Assembly (NCBI GenBank): GCA_044432865.1 | Contig: JAWXUF010000003.1 | Coordinates: 1-64,000, forward strand | Length of the DNA: 64,000 nt | Source: JAWXUE01 sp044432865 | Lineage (GTDB): Bacteria; Bacillota_I; Bacilli_A; Acholeplasmatales; Anaeroplasmataceae | Reading direction: 5' to 3' | In this document: positions 16,679-24,904 of the stretch, piece after piece | How positions within the stretch are numbered: the stretch's first letter is position 1 | Layout of the letters: each line of letters begins with the position of its first letter | Notes under the pieces: model-generated | Told to the model about the DNA's origin: nothing | Database searches by the model: none | Seen by the model: the letters and a program-made list of their open reading frames with translations, nothing else | Position numbers and translations under genes: made by a program

Positions 16679-16680
16679 TT

Positions 16681-17079
16681 ATGAGTAAAATTAAAGTAGT
16701 AGTTTCAACTCATCAAGGTAAACTTTACGAAGAAATGTGTGATAACATTTCTATTCAAAATCAAAATGGTCAATTTGGTATCTTAAAAGATCATATTGCT
16801 ATTTGTACAACAGTAACTGAAGGTTACGTTAAATTAGTTAAAGATAATGCTGAATACTTTTTAAGTTTAGTAAATGGTTTAGTTGAGTTTAATAATAATG
16901 TATGTAATGTTGTAGCTCAAGAAGCTCATATTGGTACATCATACGAAGCTGCATCAGCTCATTTAGAATCTGTTAGAAAAGCTAGACTTGAACATAACAG
17001 AAAAGTAAATGCTGATTATACTAAAAATGAAAAAGATATAAGAGATAATCTTAAGAAATCAAGAGCAGGTTCACTGTAA
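16681..17079 (+). CDS. atpC: ATP synthase F1 subunit epsilon
   Basis: The 132-aa protein has the N-terminal beta sandwich, starting KIKVVVSTHQGKLYEEMCDN and including NGQFGILKDHIAI, and a C-terminal two-helix part (ASAHLESVRKARLEHNRKV) that inhibits ATP hydrolysis in relatives. It starts 2 nt after the atpD stop and closes the operon. Confidence 0.93.
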   Translation: MSKIKVVVSTHQGKLYEEMCDNISIQNQNGQFGILKDHIAICTTVTEGYVKLVKDNAEYFLSLVNGLVEFNNNVCNVVAQEAHIGTSYEAASAHLESVRKARLEHNRKVNADYTKNEKDIRDNLKKSRAGSL

Positions 17080-17083
17080 AATT

Positions 17084-17118
17084 AACATACAAAATAGAAA
17101 TATTTTGTATGTTTTTTT
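17084..17118 (+). terminator. terminator of the atp operon
   Basis: A 13-bp stem (17084-17096 with 17101-17113) carries a GAAA tetraloop and is followed by a T run. Confidence 0.93.
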
Positions 17119-17133
17119 AAATAAGGGGGTATT

Positions 17134-17337
17134 ATGGATAGTTTATATGTTTATTTTATTGGAATGATAATTTTTGTTCCAAGTATATTTTATATTTCAT
17201 TTAAATTGAAGTTTCAAGAATTATTTGATGCTAGAAAAACATTTGAAATAAAAATAGCATATGTAATATTATCTTTATGTATTGCACATATATTAGCAAG
17301 TATAATGGAAAAGTTTTATTTACTTTCTAACATTTAA
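17134..17337 (+). CDS. DUF1146 (YwzB-like) membrane protein
   Basis: The 67-aa protein has two membrane helices (about 6-24 and 43-58) separated by KLKFQELFDARKTFEIK, the pattern of the DUF1146 family. In Bacillus the family member ywzB lies directly after atpC, as here. It starts after AAGGGGG. Its role is unknown; the conserved position between the atp operon and sporulation genes is its only clue. Confidence 0.72.
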   Translation: MDSLYVYFIGMIIFVPSIFYISFKLKFQELFDARKTFEIKIAYVILSLCIAHILASIMEKFYLLSNI

Positions 17338-17384
17338 TGTATAAATCTTTTTTTCTTGTCCATAATAAAGATGAGGTGAAAAAG

Positions 17385-18053
17385 ATGAAAAATAAATTAA
17401 AAGAGTTTTTTAAAACAAAAAAAGAATTATTTGTATTTTTAGGATTAATTGCTATGACTTTTGTTGGTGTGATTGCTATCGCTCAAGTGACAGTAACACC
17501 TAACATTGAACAAGATCAAGAAACTAATGTTCCTGAAGATGAAACTGTAACTCCTGAGGATGATAATACAAATGATACAGTAGTAGTTGCTACATTTAAT
17601 GCTCCAACAGCATCATATGTAATTGTTAGAGAATTTTATGATATTGAAACAAATGTTGATAATGAAAATGCAATTATTGAAACAAGTACTTCAATGGTAA
17701 TGTCTACTGGAATTGGTTTTGCAATTGAAAGTAATGAAACATTTAATGTACAAACAATTTATCCTGGTACAGTAGTATCTGTAGTTGAAGATGATGTTAT
17801 TGGTACAACAGTAACAGTTGATCATGGAGAAAATTTAATTAGTGTATATTATTCATTAGAAGAAATTGTTGTTTCTGAGGGTGACTTGTTAGATTCGAAT
17901 TCAATTATTGGAACTTCTGGAGCAAGTACATTTGATATTAAAGCAGGAGTACACGTACACGTTGAAGTAATTTCTACAATTGATAACGAATATATTAATG
18001 TTATTTCTATCATTGGTAAAACAATGGATGACATTGTTTCATCAATTAAATAG
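17385..18053 (+). CDS. spoIIQ: SpoIIQ-like protein with degenerate LytM/M23 domain
   Basis: The 222-aa product has one N-terminal membrane helix (about 18-37), an acidic linker (about 45-72) and a C-terminal M23-type domain with YPGTVVSVVEDD, VTVDHGENLISVYYSL and VHVHVEV. The first zinc-ligand region that is normally HxGxD reads STGIGFAI, so His and Asp are missing, as I recall for Bacillus SpoIIQ; it is probably a structural, not enzymatic, protein. SpoIIQ bridges forespore and mother cell during engulfment. The neighbour spoIIID and the post-atp position match Bacillus. The start at 17385 follows GAGGTG by 6 nt; an in-frame ATG at 17337 lacks a site. Confidence 0.78.
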   Translation: MKNKLKEFFKTKKELFVFLGLIAMTFVGVIAIAQVTVTPNIEQDQETNVPEDETVTPEDDNTNDTVVVATFNAPTASYVIVREFYDIETNVDNENAIIETSTSMVMSTGIGFAIESNETFNVQTIYPGTVVSVVEDDVIGTTVTVDHGENLISVYYSLEEIVVSEGDLLDSNSIIGTSGASTFDIKAGVHVHVEVISTIDNEYINVISIIGKTMDDIVSSIK

Positions 18054-18074
18054 TAATAAAATACATTTATGAAT

Positions 18075-18082
18075 CATATAAT
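18075..18082 (+). promoter_or_regulatory. possible sigma-E-like -10 before spoIIID
   Basis: CATATAAT matches the mother-cell sigma-E -10 consensus (CATACAnT) at all but one position. In Bacillus spoIIID is a sigma-E gene. The -35 is not convincing and the box is close to the ribosome binding site, so this is tentative. Confidence 0.25.
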
Positions 18083-18096
18083 TAAATGGTGATATC

Positions 18097-18354
18097 ATGG
18101 ATGAATTAAATAGTCGTGCTATTAATATGGCTGAAATTATGGTTAGAGATAAACTTACAGTTAGACAAGTTGCTAAAATAGTAGGTGTATCAAAATCAAC
18201 TGTACATAAAGATTTAAAAGAACGTTTAAAATCTGTAAATTATTTATTATATGAAGAAGTAGTTGAACTACTTGATTATAATAAAAAAATCCGCCACATT
18301 AGAGGCGGAGAAAGTACAAAATTAAAGTATGAAAATTTTAGACATCAAGCTTAA
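18097..18354 (+). CDS. spoIIID: stage III sporulation transcriptional regulator SpoIIID
   Basis: The 85-aa DNA-binding protein matches SpoIIID along its length: a helix-turn-helix TVRQVAKIVGVSKSTVHKDL followed by KERL, and the conserved tail NKKIRHIRGGESTKLKYEN. In Bacillus it activates and represses mother-cell genes between the sigma-E and sigma-K stages. It starts after GGTGAT. The last 17 nt overlap the end of yigZ on the other strand, and the RHIRGGE codons form part of an opposing terminator. Confidence 0.95.
   Translation: MDELNSRAINMAEIMVRDKLTVRQVAKIVGVSKSTVHKDLKERLKSVNYLLYEEVVELLDYNKKIRHIRGGESTKLKYENFRHQA
18283..18308 (-). terminator. terminator of yigZ, embedded in spoIIID codons
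   Basis: On the minus strand TCCGCC (18308-18303), an 8-nt loop and GGCGGA (18295-18290) are followed by a T-rich run (18289-18283). It lies beyond the yigZ stop and inside spoIIID. Confidence 0.6.
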
Positions 18355-18940
18355 TTTTTTCAATGAATTTAATTGAGACCTTACTTTTTGTAAGGTTTTT
18401 TATTTTTTCTAAAACATCTTCAGTGTTATCTACTGAAATCAAAATTACTAGTTTTATAATATCAGTAAAGTCTGAAGTTTCTATTGTTATGTTTTCTAAT
18501 GTATTTATATAGTTATAATATGAATATTCAAATTCAAGCTCATATCTATCAAATTCCTTTGAAGTAGTGAATTCAGCTTGTAATAGCGCATCACTAACAC
18601 TTTTACTATATGCTCTAACTAATCCACCTGTCCCAAGTTTAACACCACCAAAATAACGTGTAGTTATTGCAAGAACGTTAGTGATATTTTGCTTCTTTAA
18701 TACATCTAACATTGGATACCCTGCTGTTTGAACTGGCTCTCCATCATCACTACACTTTTGTATTAATCCATTTTCTAATACATATGCATAACAATTATGA
18801 TTAGCATCATTATATTTCTTTTTTGTATCTAGTAGTATTTCTTTAATTGTTTCAGTGTTATCTACTAAATATATATTTGTAATAAATGTTGATTTATCAA
18901 CAATTATTGTATTTTCAATATGATTTTTTATTTTCAACAT
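18338..18940 (-). CDS. yigZ: YigZ/IMPACT family protein
   Basis: The 200-aa protein belongs to the YigZ family, with the signature DGEPVQTAGYPMLDVLKKQN and TRYFGGVKLGTGGLVRAYS plus the N-terminal KSTFITNIYLV and CYAYVLENG. Relatives are linked to translation stress (IMPACT/Gcn1-type), but bacterial function is not settled. The start at 18940 follows AGGTG by 6 nt; a GTG at 18949 lies in that site. It converges on and overlaps spoIIID. Confidence 0.9.
   Translation of the reverse strand: MLKIKNHIENTIIVDKSTFITNIYLVDNTETIKEILLDTKKKYNDANHNCYAYVLENGLIQKCSDDGEPVQTAGYPMLDVLKKQNITNVLAITTRYFGGVKLGTGGLVRAYSKSVSDALLQAEFTTSKEFDRYELEFEYSYYNYINTLENITIETSDFTDIIKLVILISVDNTEDVLEKIKNLTKSKVSIKFIEKIKLDV
18378..18408 (+). 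terminator. terminator of spoIIID, embedded in yigZ codons
   Basis: ACCTTAC (18378-18384), a T5 loop and GTAAGGT (18390-18396) are followed by a long T run. It is placed 24 nt after the spoIIID stop and inside the 3' part of yigZ. Confidence 0.75.
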
Positions 18941-18957
18941 TATATTCACCTATCGAA

Positions 18958-18986
18958 ATTTTACCATAAATTTTAATGAATGTAAA
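18958..18986 (-). promoter_or_regulatory. promoter of yigZ
   Basis: Minus-strand TTTACA (18986-18981), a 17-nt spacer, then TAAAAT (18963-18958) with an extended TGG in front. Confidence 0.6.
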
Positions 18987-19008
18987 ATTTGATTTAGGTA
19001 AAAAAATA

Positions 19009-19037
19009 TTGATTTTTATTATATATTTTGATATACT
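19009..19037 (+). promoter_or_regulatory. promoter of degV
   Basis: TTGATT (19009-19014), 17-nt spacer, extended -10 TGATATACT (19029-19037). The same box sequences occur at the fakA promoter (41899-41927). Confidence 0.7.
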
Positions 19038-19064
19038 AAATATATTGGAAGGAAGTATACGTTT

Positions 19065-19919
19065 ATGAAAAAAAGAATTGCTGTTGCAACATCAACTGGG
19101 TGTTTAGATATTTTCGAACATGGTCTAAATATTCCTGTAATTAGATTAACATTAAATTTAAATGGTACTGAATATTTAGATGGTGAAGATATTAAACCAT
19201 TAGAGTTTTATCAGTTAATTAGAGATAACAAAAATATTTTACCTAAAACAAGTCAACCTTCTTTAGGATACTTATTGAATTTCTTTGAGAAATTAATTAG
19301 CGAAGGGTATGAAGAAATTATAGTTTCATCTATTTCATCAAAATTATCAAGTACTTTTAGTGGTATAACTCAAGTAGCTGAGATGTTAAAAGATAGAATA
19401 ACTATTCATGTATTTGATACTAAAACAGTTTGTTTTAATGAGGGATATTTTTCTATCACTGCTTCAAATATGATCAATGAAAATAAATCGACTTCTGAAA
19501 TAATAGAAAAATTAACAAAAATGAGAGATAATAACACAATTTTCTTTGGTGTTAACTCATTAGAATATTTAGTTAAAAATGGAAGACTATCTGGTGCTGC
19601 TGGGTTTGCTGGGAAATTTTTACAAATTAAACCTCTTTTACAAGTAACTGGAAATGGTACAATTGAATCAATTGAAAAAATTAGAACTACTAAAAAATCA
19701 TTAGATGCTGTTTGTCATTCAGTTAATAAATATATTAATGGAAGAAAAGCATTCTGTAACATTGTATTTACAGGAGTTTCTGATAACCATGCTTACTTTA
19801 TTGAAAAATTAAATGAAATTTGTGGATTAGCAAATGTATTAGAAGTAGGATGCTCTTGTGTTGTAGGAAGCCATGTAGGTGGAGACATTATTGGAGTAGG
19901 AATATTTATAGAAGAATAA
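19065..19919 (+). CDS. fakB: DegV family fatty-acid-binding protein (FakB)
   Basis: The 284-aa protein has the DegV fold: VATSTGCLDIF at the start, PKTSQPSLGYLLNFFEKL with the conserved TSQPS that binds the carboxylate, and IIVSSISSKLSSTFSG. DegV proteins carry a fatty acid to the kinase FakA, which phosphorylates it to acyl phosphate. FakA (42060) and PlsX (45234) are in this window and share the promoter type. It has a dedicated promoter and terminator. Chain preference cannot be read from sequence. Confidence 0.88.
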   Translation: MKKRIAVATSTGCLDIFEHGLNIPVIRLTLNLNGTEYLDGEDIKPLEFYQLIRDNKNILPKTSQPSLGYLLNFFEKLISEGYEEIIVSSISSKLSSTFSGITQVAEMLKDRITIHVFDTKTVCFNEGYFSITASNMINENKSTSEIIEKLTKMRDNNTIFFGVNSLEYLVKNGRLSGAAGFAGKFLQIKPLLQVTGNGTIESIEKIRTTKKSLDAVCHSVNKYINGRKAFCNIVFTGVSDNHAYFIEKLNEICGLANVLEVGCSCVVGSHVGGDIIGVGIFIEE

Positions 19920-19940
19920 GAAGCCGTATGGCTTTTTTTC
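19919..19940 (+). terminator. terminator of degV
   Basis: AAGCC (19921-19925), GTAT loop, GGCTT (19930-19934), then T run. Confidence 0.8.
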
Positions 19941-19956
19941 TTTAGGGGGTATTATT

Positions 19957-21042
19957 ATGTTAAATAGTGCATTAGACATTTTAAAATCAATAAATAAAGA
20001 AGGATACACAGCGTATATTGTTGGGGGGTTTGTAAGGGATTATCTAATTAATATTAAATCTACTGATATAGATATAGCTACTAATATGCCAATAGATAAA
20101 ATATCTCAATTATTTAATATTGAAATTGAGAGTAGACATGGATCTTTTTTATTAAATTATAATAATTTTAATTTTGAGATTACACTTTTTAGAAAAGAAT
20201 TATCATATGTAAATCATAGACATCCTGAGGTAGAATTTGTTTCAACATATAAAGAAGATTATATAAGAAGAGATTTTACAATTAACGCTCTTGCTTTTGA
20301 TTATAATATGGATTTAATAGACTATTGTAATGGGAGCAATGATTTATCAAATAAAACTATTAAGACGATTAGAGAGCCAAATTTAACTATGTGTGAGGAT
20401 CCTGTTAGAATATTAAGAGCTATTTATTTTAAAAATAAGCTTAACTTCACTTTTGATAGTAAAACATTACACGCAATAACAAATAATATTAAGTGTTTAT
20501 CAACTATTTCATTTAATAGATTATACACAGAACTTAAAAAAGTTGCTTGCGATTTTAATAAATATATTGATGATTATATTAACTTAAATATTGGAGAACA
20601 TATTCATTTAGTTGATGCTATTAACTTTATTTATAATAATAAAATTCCAATAAGTAATATTAATGATTTGCTTATAATTAATTTATATTTAGGTAATGAT
20701 ATTTCTAAGTGGGAATTAAATTCCAAAGTTAAAAAAGATTTTATCAAAATTATTCAAATTATAAAATCAAATTTTGAAATAAGAGTTTTATTTGATAGTG
20801 ATAAAGATATAGTGAAAGAAGCAAAAAGAATTGCTACTTTATTAAATTTAAAATTTAATAATAGTGAATTGTTAATTAATTCTACTGCAGACATAGATTA
20901 TGATCTTAAAAATTTAAATAATTTATTTGATAAAAAAGAAATTAATATAATTAAATCAAATATTATTGATGCAATTTTGAATGGAAATTTAAATAATAAC
21001 AATGATGATATTCTTATATATATAAATTCACTTAAAAAATAG
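19957..21042 (+). CDS. cca: CCA tRNA nucleotidyltransferase / poly(A) polymerase family
   Basis: The 361-aa protein is a class II nucleotidyltransferase. It has motif A YIVGGFVRDYL, the metal-binding STDIDIAT, motif RRDFTINALAFD and EDPVRILRAIYF. CCA-adding enzymes complete or repair tRNA 3' ends with CTP and ATP; poly(A) polymerases share these motifs, but a low-GC bacterium normally has only the CCA enzyme. The C-terminal half is divergent, Asn/Ile/Lys-rich and somewhat short. It starts after AGGGGG behind the degV terminator. Confidence 0.85.
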   Translation: MLNSALDILKSINKEGYTAYIVGGFVRDYLINIKSTDIDIATNMPIDKISQLFNIEIESRHGSFLLNYNNFNFEITLFRKELSYVNHRHPEVEFVSTYKEDYIRRDFTINALAFDYNMDLIDYCNGSNDLSNKTIKTIREPNLTMCEDPVRILRAIYFKNKLNFTFDSKTLHAITNNIKCLSTISFNRLYTELKKVACDFNKYIDDYINLNIGEHIHLVDAINFIYNNKIPISNINDLLIINLYLGNDISKWELNSKVKKDFIKIIQIIKSNFEIRVLFDSDKDIVKEAKRIATLLNLKFNNSELLINSTADIDYDLKNLNNLFDKKEINIIKSNIIDAILNGNLNNNNDDILIYINSLKK

Positions 21043-21070
21043 TGTTAAATAATAATTTAATTTAAAAGTA

Positions 21071-21079
21071 TGTTATAAT
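21071..21079 (+). promoter_or_regulatory. extended -10 promoter of yhaM
   Basis: TGTTATAAT, 27 nt before the start, with GGGGAGTG as ribosome binding site between. Confidence 0.55.
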
Positions 21080-21106
21080 GTATTTAGTATTTAGGGGAGT
21101 GATAAA

Positions 21107-22027
21107 ATGAATTTTGAAAATAATAAAACATATAATTTATTTGTAAGAGTTGATTCAGCAAATAAAAATAATAAAATAGTTAATTTATCGGTTACTTTAA
21201 GTGACGAGAGTAATATTAACATAAAGGTAAACGAAGAACAGTTTAAAAGTATAACATTAGGTGAAGTTTATTATGTTGATGTTTTATGTAAAGATAATGG
21301 AACTAGAAAGCAATTACTTGTTTCTGATTTTAAATTGGCATTAGATTTAGACTTATCTGAAGAGTTAGAAAAAGCGTTAAGAACTTTCTATTCTGTAGCG
21401 CCTGTTAGTATTTGTTCAATTAAAAAGCAAGTTGAAAAGTATTTATATAATATAAAAAACAAAATATTAAAGGATATTTCATTAGCACTTTATAAAGAAC
21501 ATGAAAGAAAATTTTCTATATATCCAGCAGGAACAAAAATGCATCATGCTTATTTAGGTGGATTACTTTATCATACACATTCTATGCTAGAGTTATGTGA
21601 TGGATATCTAAAAGTTTATCCTACATTAAATAGTGATTATTTATCTGCTGGGATAATATTACATGATATAATGAAAGTTAAAGAGTTTGTCGGTCCTAAC
21701 GTTGTAGAATATTCTATTGAAGGACAATTAGTCGGTCATATTGTAATGTCTACAATTGAAGTTGAAAAGAAAGCAATTGAATTAGGATATGAAAACACTG
21801 AAGAAGTTTTAATTTTAAAACATTTATTGTTATCTCATCATGGACAATTAGCATATGGTTCTCCTAAAAAACCTATGACTAAAGAAGCTGTATTAATCTC
21901 TTCACTTGACTCTATTGATTCAAAACTTAGAGTTTTAGAAGAAGAGTTAGAGAAAACTGTTGAAGGATCTTTTACTAATAACATTATGGTATTAGAAAGA
22001 GGGAAATTTTATAAAACTAAAAAATAA
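21107..22027 (+). CDS. yhaM: 3'-5' exoribonuclease YhaM
   Basis: The 306-aa protein combines an N-terminal OB fold (about 8-95) with an HD phosphohydrolase domain: MHHAYLGGLLYHTHSMLEL, ILHDIMKVKEF, HIVMS and LLSHHGQLAYGSPK. This is the YhaM architecture, a 3'-5' exonuclease for RNA and single-stranded DNA. It is a single-gene unit with promoter and terminator. Confidence 0.9.
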   Translation: MNFENNKTYNLFVRVDSANKNNKIVNLSVTLSDESNINIKVNEEQFKSITLGEVYYVDVLCKDNGTRKQLLVSDFKLALDLDLSEELEKALRTFYSVAPVSICSIKKQVEKYLYNIKNKILKDISLALYKEHERKFSIYPAGTKMHHAYLGGLLYHTHSMLELCDGYLKVYPTLNSDYLSAGIILHDIMKVKEFVGPNVVEYSIEGQLVGHIVMSTIEVEKKAIELGYENTEEVLILKHLLLSHHGQLAYGSPKKPMTKEAVLISSLDSIDSKLRVLEEELEKTVEGSFTNNIMVLERGKFYKTKK

Positions 22028-22030
22028 GTA

Positions 22031-22074
22031 AAACCTAGTTAATTTATTATTAATAAGTTAACTAGGTTTTTTTA
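22031..22074 (+). terminator. terminator of yhaM
   Basis: A 12-bp stem, AAACCTAGTTAA (22031-22042) with TTAACTAGGTTT (22058-22069), then T run. Confidence 0.88.
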
Positions 22075-22078
22075 TTAT

Positions 22079-22104
22079 AAAAAAAAGAAGACCGAAGTCT
22101 TCTT
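22079..22104 (-). terminator. terminator of the lipoprotein pair, UUCG tetraloop
   Basis: On the minus strand AAGAAGAC, TTCG, GTCTTCTT form an 8-bp stem closed as C(UUCG)G, followed by T6. Confidence 0.9.
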
Positions 22105-22111
22105 AGTTTTT

Positions 22112-24904
22112 TTATTCAGCTTTAGAACTAAAGTCATATGATTCAACGTATTCCCACCATCCAGCATAAGTATGCGTAGAATTTGCAGAAGTATCTTCAT
22201 AACTATCTAATTGGTTTTTAGCAATTTCGAAGAAGTTATCAATCATATCAGTATCAATTGTTGTATCATTGAATTGAATATCCATATCTAACATTTGATA
22301 TATAACATAATTAGTAAATGTTGCATCAGTATATCTTGTAGTAAATGTAGAATAGAATGATGAGATAATTGTTTCAGTAGTTGATCTTAAACTTTCAACA
22401 CCATCATCTGAATCAAGTTCATAAACATAAACTTTTAATTGATTCATACTTGGCCAAGCAGTATCGCTATAACCATTTAATTGTAATTCTTCACCATCAT
22501 TATCATAAACAATGATATTTTCATAAATCATATATTCATCTTCACTATCAGCTTTATAATCTTGTTCATCTGTGAAAACAGAAGAAGTTGATGTTTCTCC
22601 ACCTTTTGATAAAAGCATATGGAATCCGAATGAACTCATACATAAATTATCAAAAGAAGTAGTAGTTTTTATATTTTCTAATCTTGGTTCATCTAATAAA
22701 TCACTTAATGTATCTAATAATTCATCGTAGTAATCTTCATCTTCTACAGTAATTCCAGAATCAGAAAGTTCTTTTTTAGCATCTTTAGAAATTTCTAAAT
22801 AGAAGTTTTCTACATGTTCAGAGAATTCTGTAACATATGAAGAAGCACTTGCGTTATCAACAGTACCTAAGTCTTCAACTTTAATTTGAATATTAAAATC
22901 TCCATAGTAGTTTTTAACAGTCTTCCAAGTAGTACTTTCAAAACTTGAATTTGAAGCTAACTCACTATTGTTATTATACATTCTAACAATTTTATCTAAA
23001 TTATCTGATAAACTTCCGCTTAAAGCATCTGCCTCATCATAAATTGTAGCGTAAATTTTTACAATAGCTTTTTTGAAATTAGATGCAGAAGTACCAGTTG
23101 GATCTTCTTCATTTAATTGTCTAATGAAATCATTAGGATCATCTAATGTACCATCTAAATCAAAATCAACAAATAATAATACATGTTTAATATCTAGACT
23201 GAAATAGTTATTGAAATTATTTTGTCCTGATAAATATAATAAATCAAAGTAGAAATCATTGTTAATTTCAGATAAGTTAGCAATAGCTTGTTGTGGAAGG
23301 AAATAATAATCCATAACATCTGTTGCATTATCAAATCCGAATTTGATTAATAAGAATTCTTCTAATTCAAATGCACTAGTAATACCATTTGAAGCATATT
23401 CACCATTTTTATATTTAGCAACTTCAGCATCATATGCATCTTGAGCATCATCTTCATTATCATCATCAATGCTATCCATTAAATCTGATTTTGAAACAGC
23501 AAGATTTGTGAAGTATGATACTGCAGTATTTACACCATAGTATTTTGCAGCAACTTCGAATAATTCATCAACAGTTACTTTATATTCTGTTTCGTTATAA
23601 GTGAATGTTGCAACATTCATTTTATCTGTTAAATTTTCTAATTCATAAGTAAAATCAGCATTTTGAGCAGCAAACATTAATCCGAAAACTGGATCATTGA
23701 TAACCATGTTATCATCTGCAGCAATATCATTTAAAATTTCTGATACTTGACCAATAATAAATGAATCAGATAATTTTGAATCGAAAAGTTCTAAATAAAG
23801 ATCATCATAAAGAGCGTTTTGTTGTTCTGTTGTTAAATCTTCCCACTCATCATCAGATAAATCATTTAATTTATAAACCATGTAATATTTTCCACCAAAC
23901 TCTTTATAAGTTGTAGTGTATTGTTCTGCTTCCATATTAGCAACGAAACTAGCTAAATCGGCATTAAACGCAGTTAATTTATCTGCATTTACAGTAGTAG
24001 CACCTTGTGCAATTAAAGTAGAAGCAGTAGCGCCAGTACTATAAGTTAATGATTGTTTATAGTCATATGCATTGTTATATAATCTTGCATAATATGAAGC
24101 AGTATTTGAATCAATATAATAATAAGTACCACCTGAATAACGTGCAGCAGCCATTGCGTCACTATATTCTTGTAGTGTGTTAAATCCAACGATTACAGCG
24201 TTGTAATCTTGTTGGTGACGATAAGTATTGTTGTAATAGTTTTCGATATCTTCATCAGAAATATAATATGTATTTTCAACTTCTTCTGTAGTAACTTCAC
24301 CATCTTCATCTTCAACTTCTTCATCGTAATATTCACCACGAGCGATGATTTCAGTTAATTTGTATTCCCCGAAATTTCTTTTTGCTAAATCTAGTTTAAA
24401 GAAATCAAATAATTCTTTTGGGAATACAAGTGTGTCACCTGAAATGTAGATTTGACTTGCATCAACATTAATATTAGAAACATATAATGAATCAGTTAAT
24501 TGTGTTAAGATATCTGAAAAATCAGTAGATGTTAATTTTTTAACATCATCCATTTCATCACAATTAAAGATTGTTTCAATAATTAATTGTTGCATATCTT
24601 CGTAATCTTCATTGAAATCTAATGTCGTATAAAAATCTTGTACAGCATCATCTTCACTTAAATAGTTTGATAAGATTGTTTTTTCTAATTCATTATAAAA
24701 TAACGAATAAGAAGAAGGTCTAATTAAATCGTATAATTGTTTGTTTGTTAATTCATCTCCATTGTTTGTTGCATAAACACCATCGATGTTTCCGTAAGGA
24801 GTTTCAGTGCTATAAGTATCTTTACTTGAACATGCTCCAAGTGTAACTGTAAGAAATAACACTAAACCGAATGATAATAATCTTTTTAAAGGTAATTTTT
24901 TCAT
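22112..24904 (-). CDS. giant PrsA/SurA-like lipoprotein 2
   Basis: The 930-aa protein has a lipoprotein signal peptide (KKLPLKRLLSFGLVLFLTVTLGAC; Cys at about 25), so it should be anchored outside the membrane. The first part resembles foldase N-domains (DELTNKQLYDLIRPSSYSLF, then YYISDEDIENYYNNTY). Near residue 575-590 IKHVLLFVDFDLDGTLDDP resembles the parvulin SHILV strand but carries an acidic DxDxDG loop; SSFGFHMLLSKGG later resembles the parvulin end. The protein is rich in Asp, Ser, Thr, Asn and Tyr. It is paralogous to the adjacent gene, shares a NTFAGxW-like C-terminal end, and starts in a TAATG overlap behind AAAGGAGG. It is about three times the length of ordinary PrsA. Confidence 0.7.
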   Translation of the reverse strand: MKKLPLKRLLSFGLVLFLTVTLGACSSKDTYSTETPYGNIDGVYATNNGDELTNKQLYDLIRPSSYSLFYNELEKTILSNYLSEDDAVQDFYTTLDFNEDYEDMQQLIIETIFNCDEMDDVKKLTSTDFSDILTQLTDSLYVSNINVDASQIYISGDTLVFPKELFDFFKLDLAKRNFGEYKLTEIIARGEYYDEEVEDEDGEVTTEEVENTYYISDEDIENYYNNTYRHQQDYNAVIVGFNTLQEYSDAMAAARYSGGTYYYIDSNTASYYARLYNNAYDYKQSLTYSTGATASTLIAQGATTVNADKLTAFNADLASFVANMEAEQYTTTYKEFGGKYYMVYKLNDLSDDEWEDLTTEQQNALYDDLYLELFDSKLSDSFIIGQVSEILNDIAADDNMVINDPVFGLMFAAQNADFTYELENLTDKMNVATFTYNETEYKVTVDELFEVAAKYYGVNTAVSYFTNLAVSKSDLMDSIDDDNEDDAQDAYDAEVAKYKNGEYASNGITSAFELEEFLLIKFGFDNATDVMDYYFLPQQAIANLSEINNDFYFDLLYLSGQNNFNNYFSLDIKHVLLFVDFDLDGTLDDPNDFIRQLNEEDPTGTSASNFKKAIVKIYATIYDEADALSGSLSDNLDKIVRMYNNNSELASNSSFESTTWKTVKNYYGDFNIQIKVEDLGTVDNASASSYVTEFSEHVENFYLEISKDAKKELSDSGITVEDEDYYDELLDTLSDLLDEPRLENIKTTTSFDNLCMSSFGFHMLLSKGGETSTSSVFTDEQDYKADSEDEYMIYENIIVYDNDGEELQLNGYSDTAWPSMNQLKVYVYELDSDDGVESLRSTTETIISSFYSTFTTRYTDATFTNYVIYQMLDMDIQFNDTTIDTDMIDNFFEIAKNQLDSYEDTSANSTHTYAGWWEYVESYDFSSKAE

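Noticed and set aside
17385..18053. Active M23 endopeptidase
   Set aside because: The first zinc-ligand motif (HxGxD) is STGIG, so the metal site is incomplete; context and sequence fit SpoIIQ.
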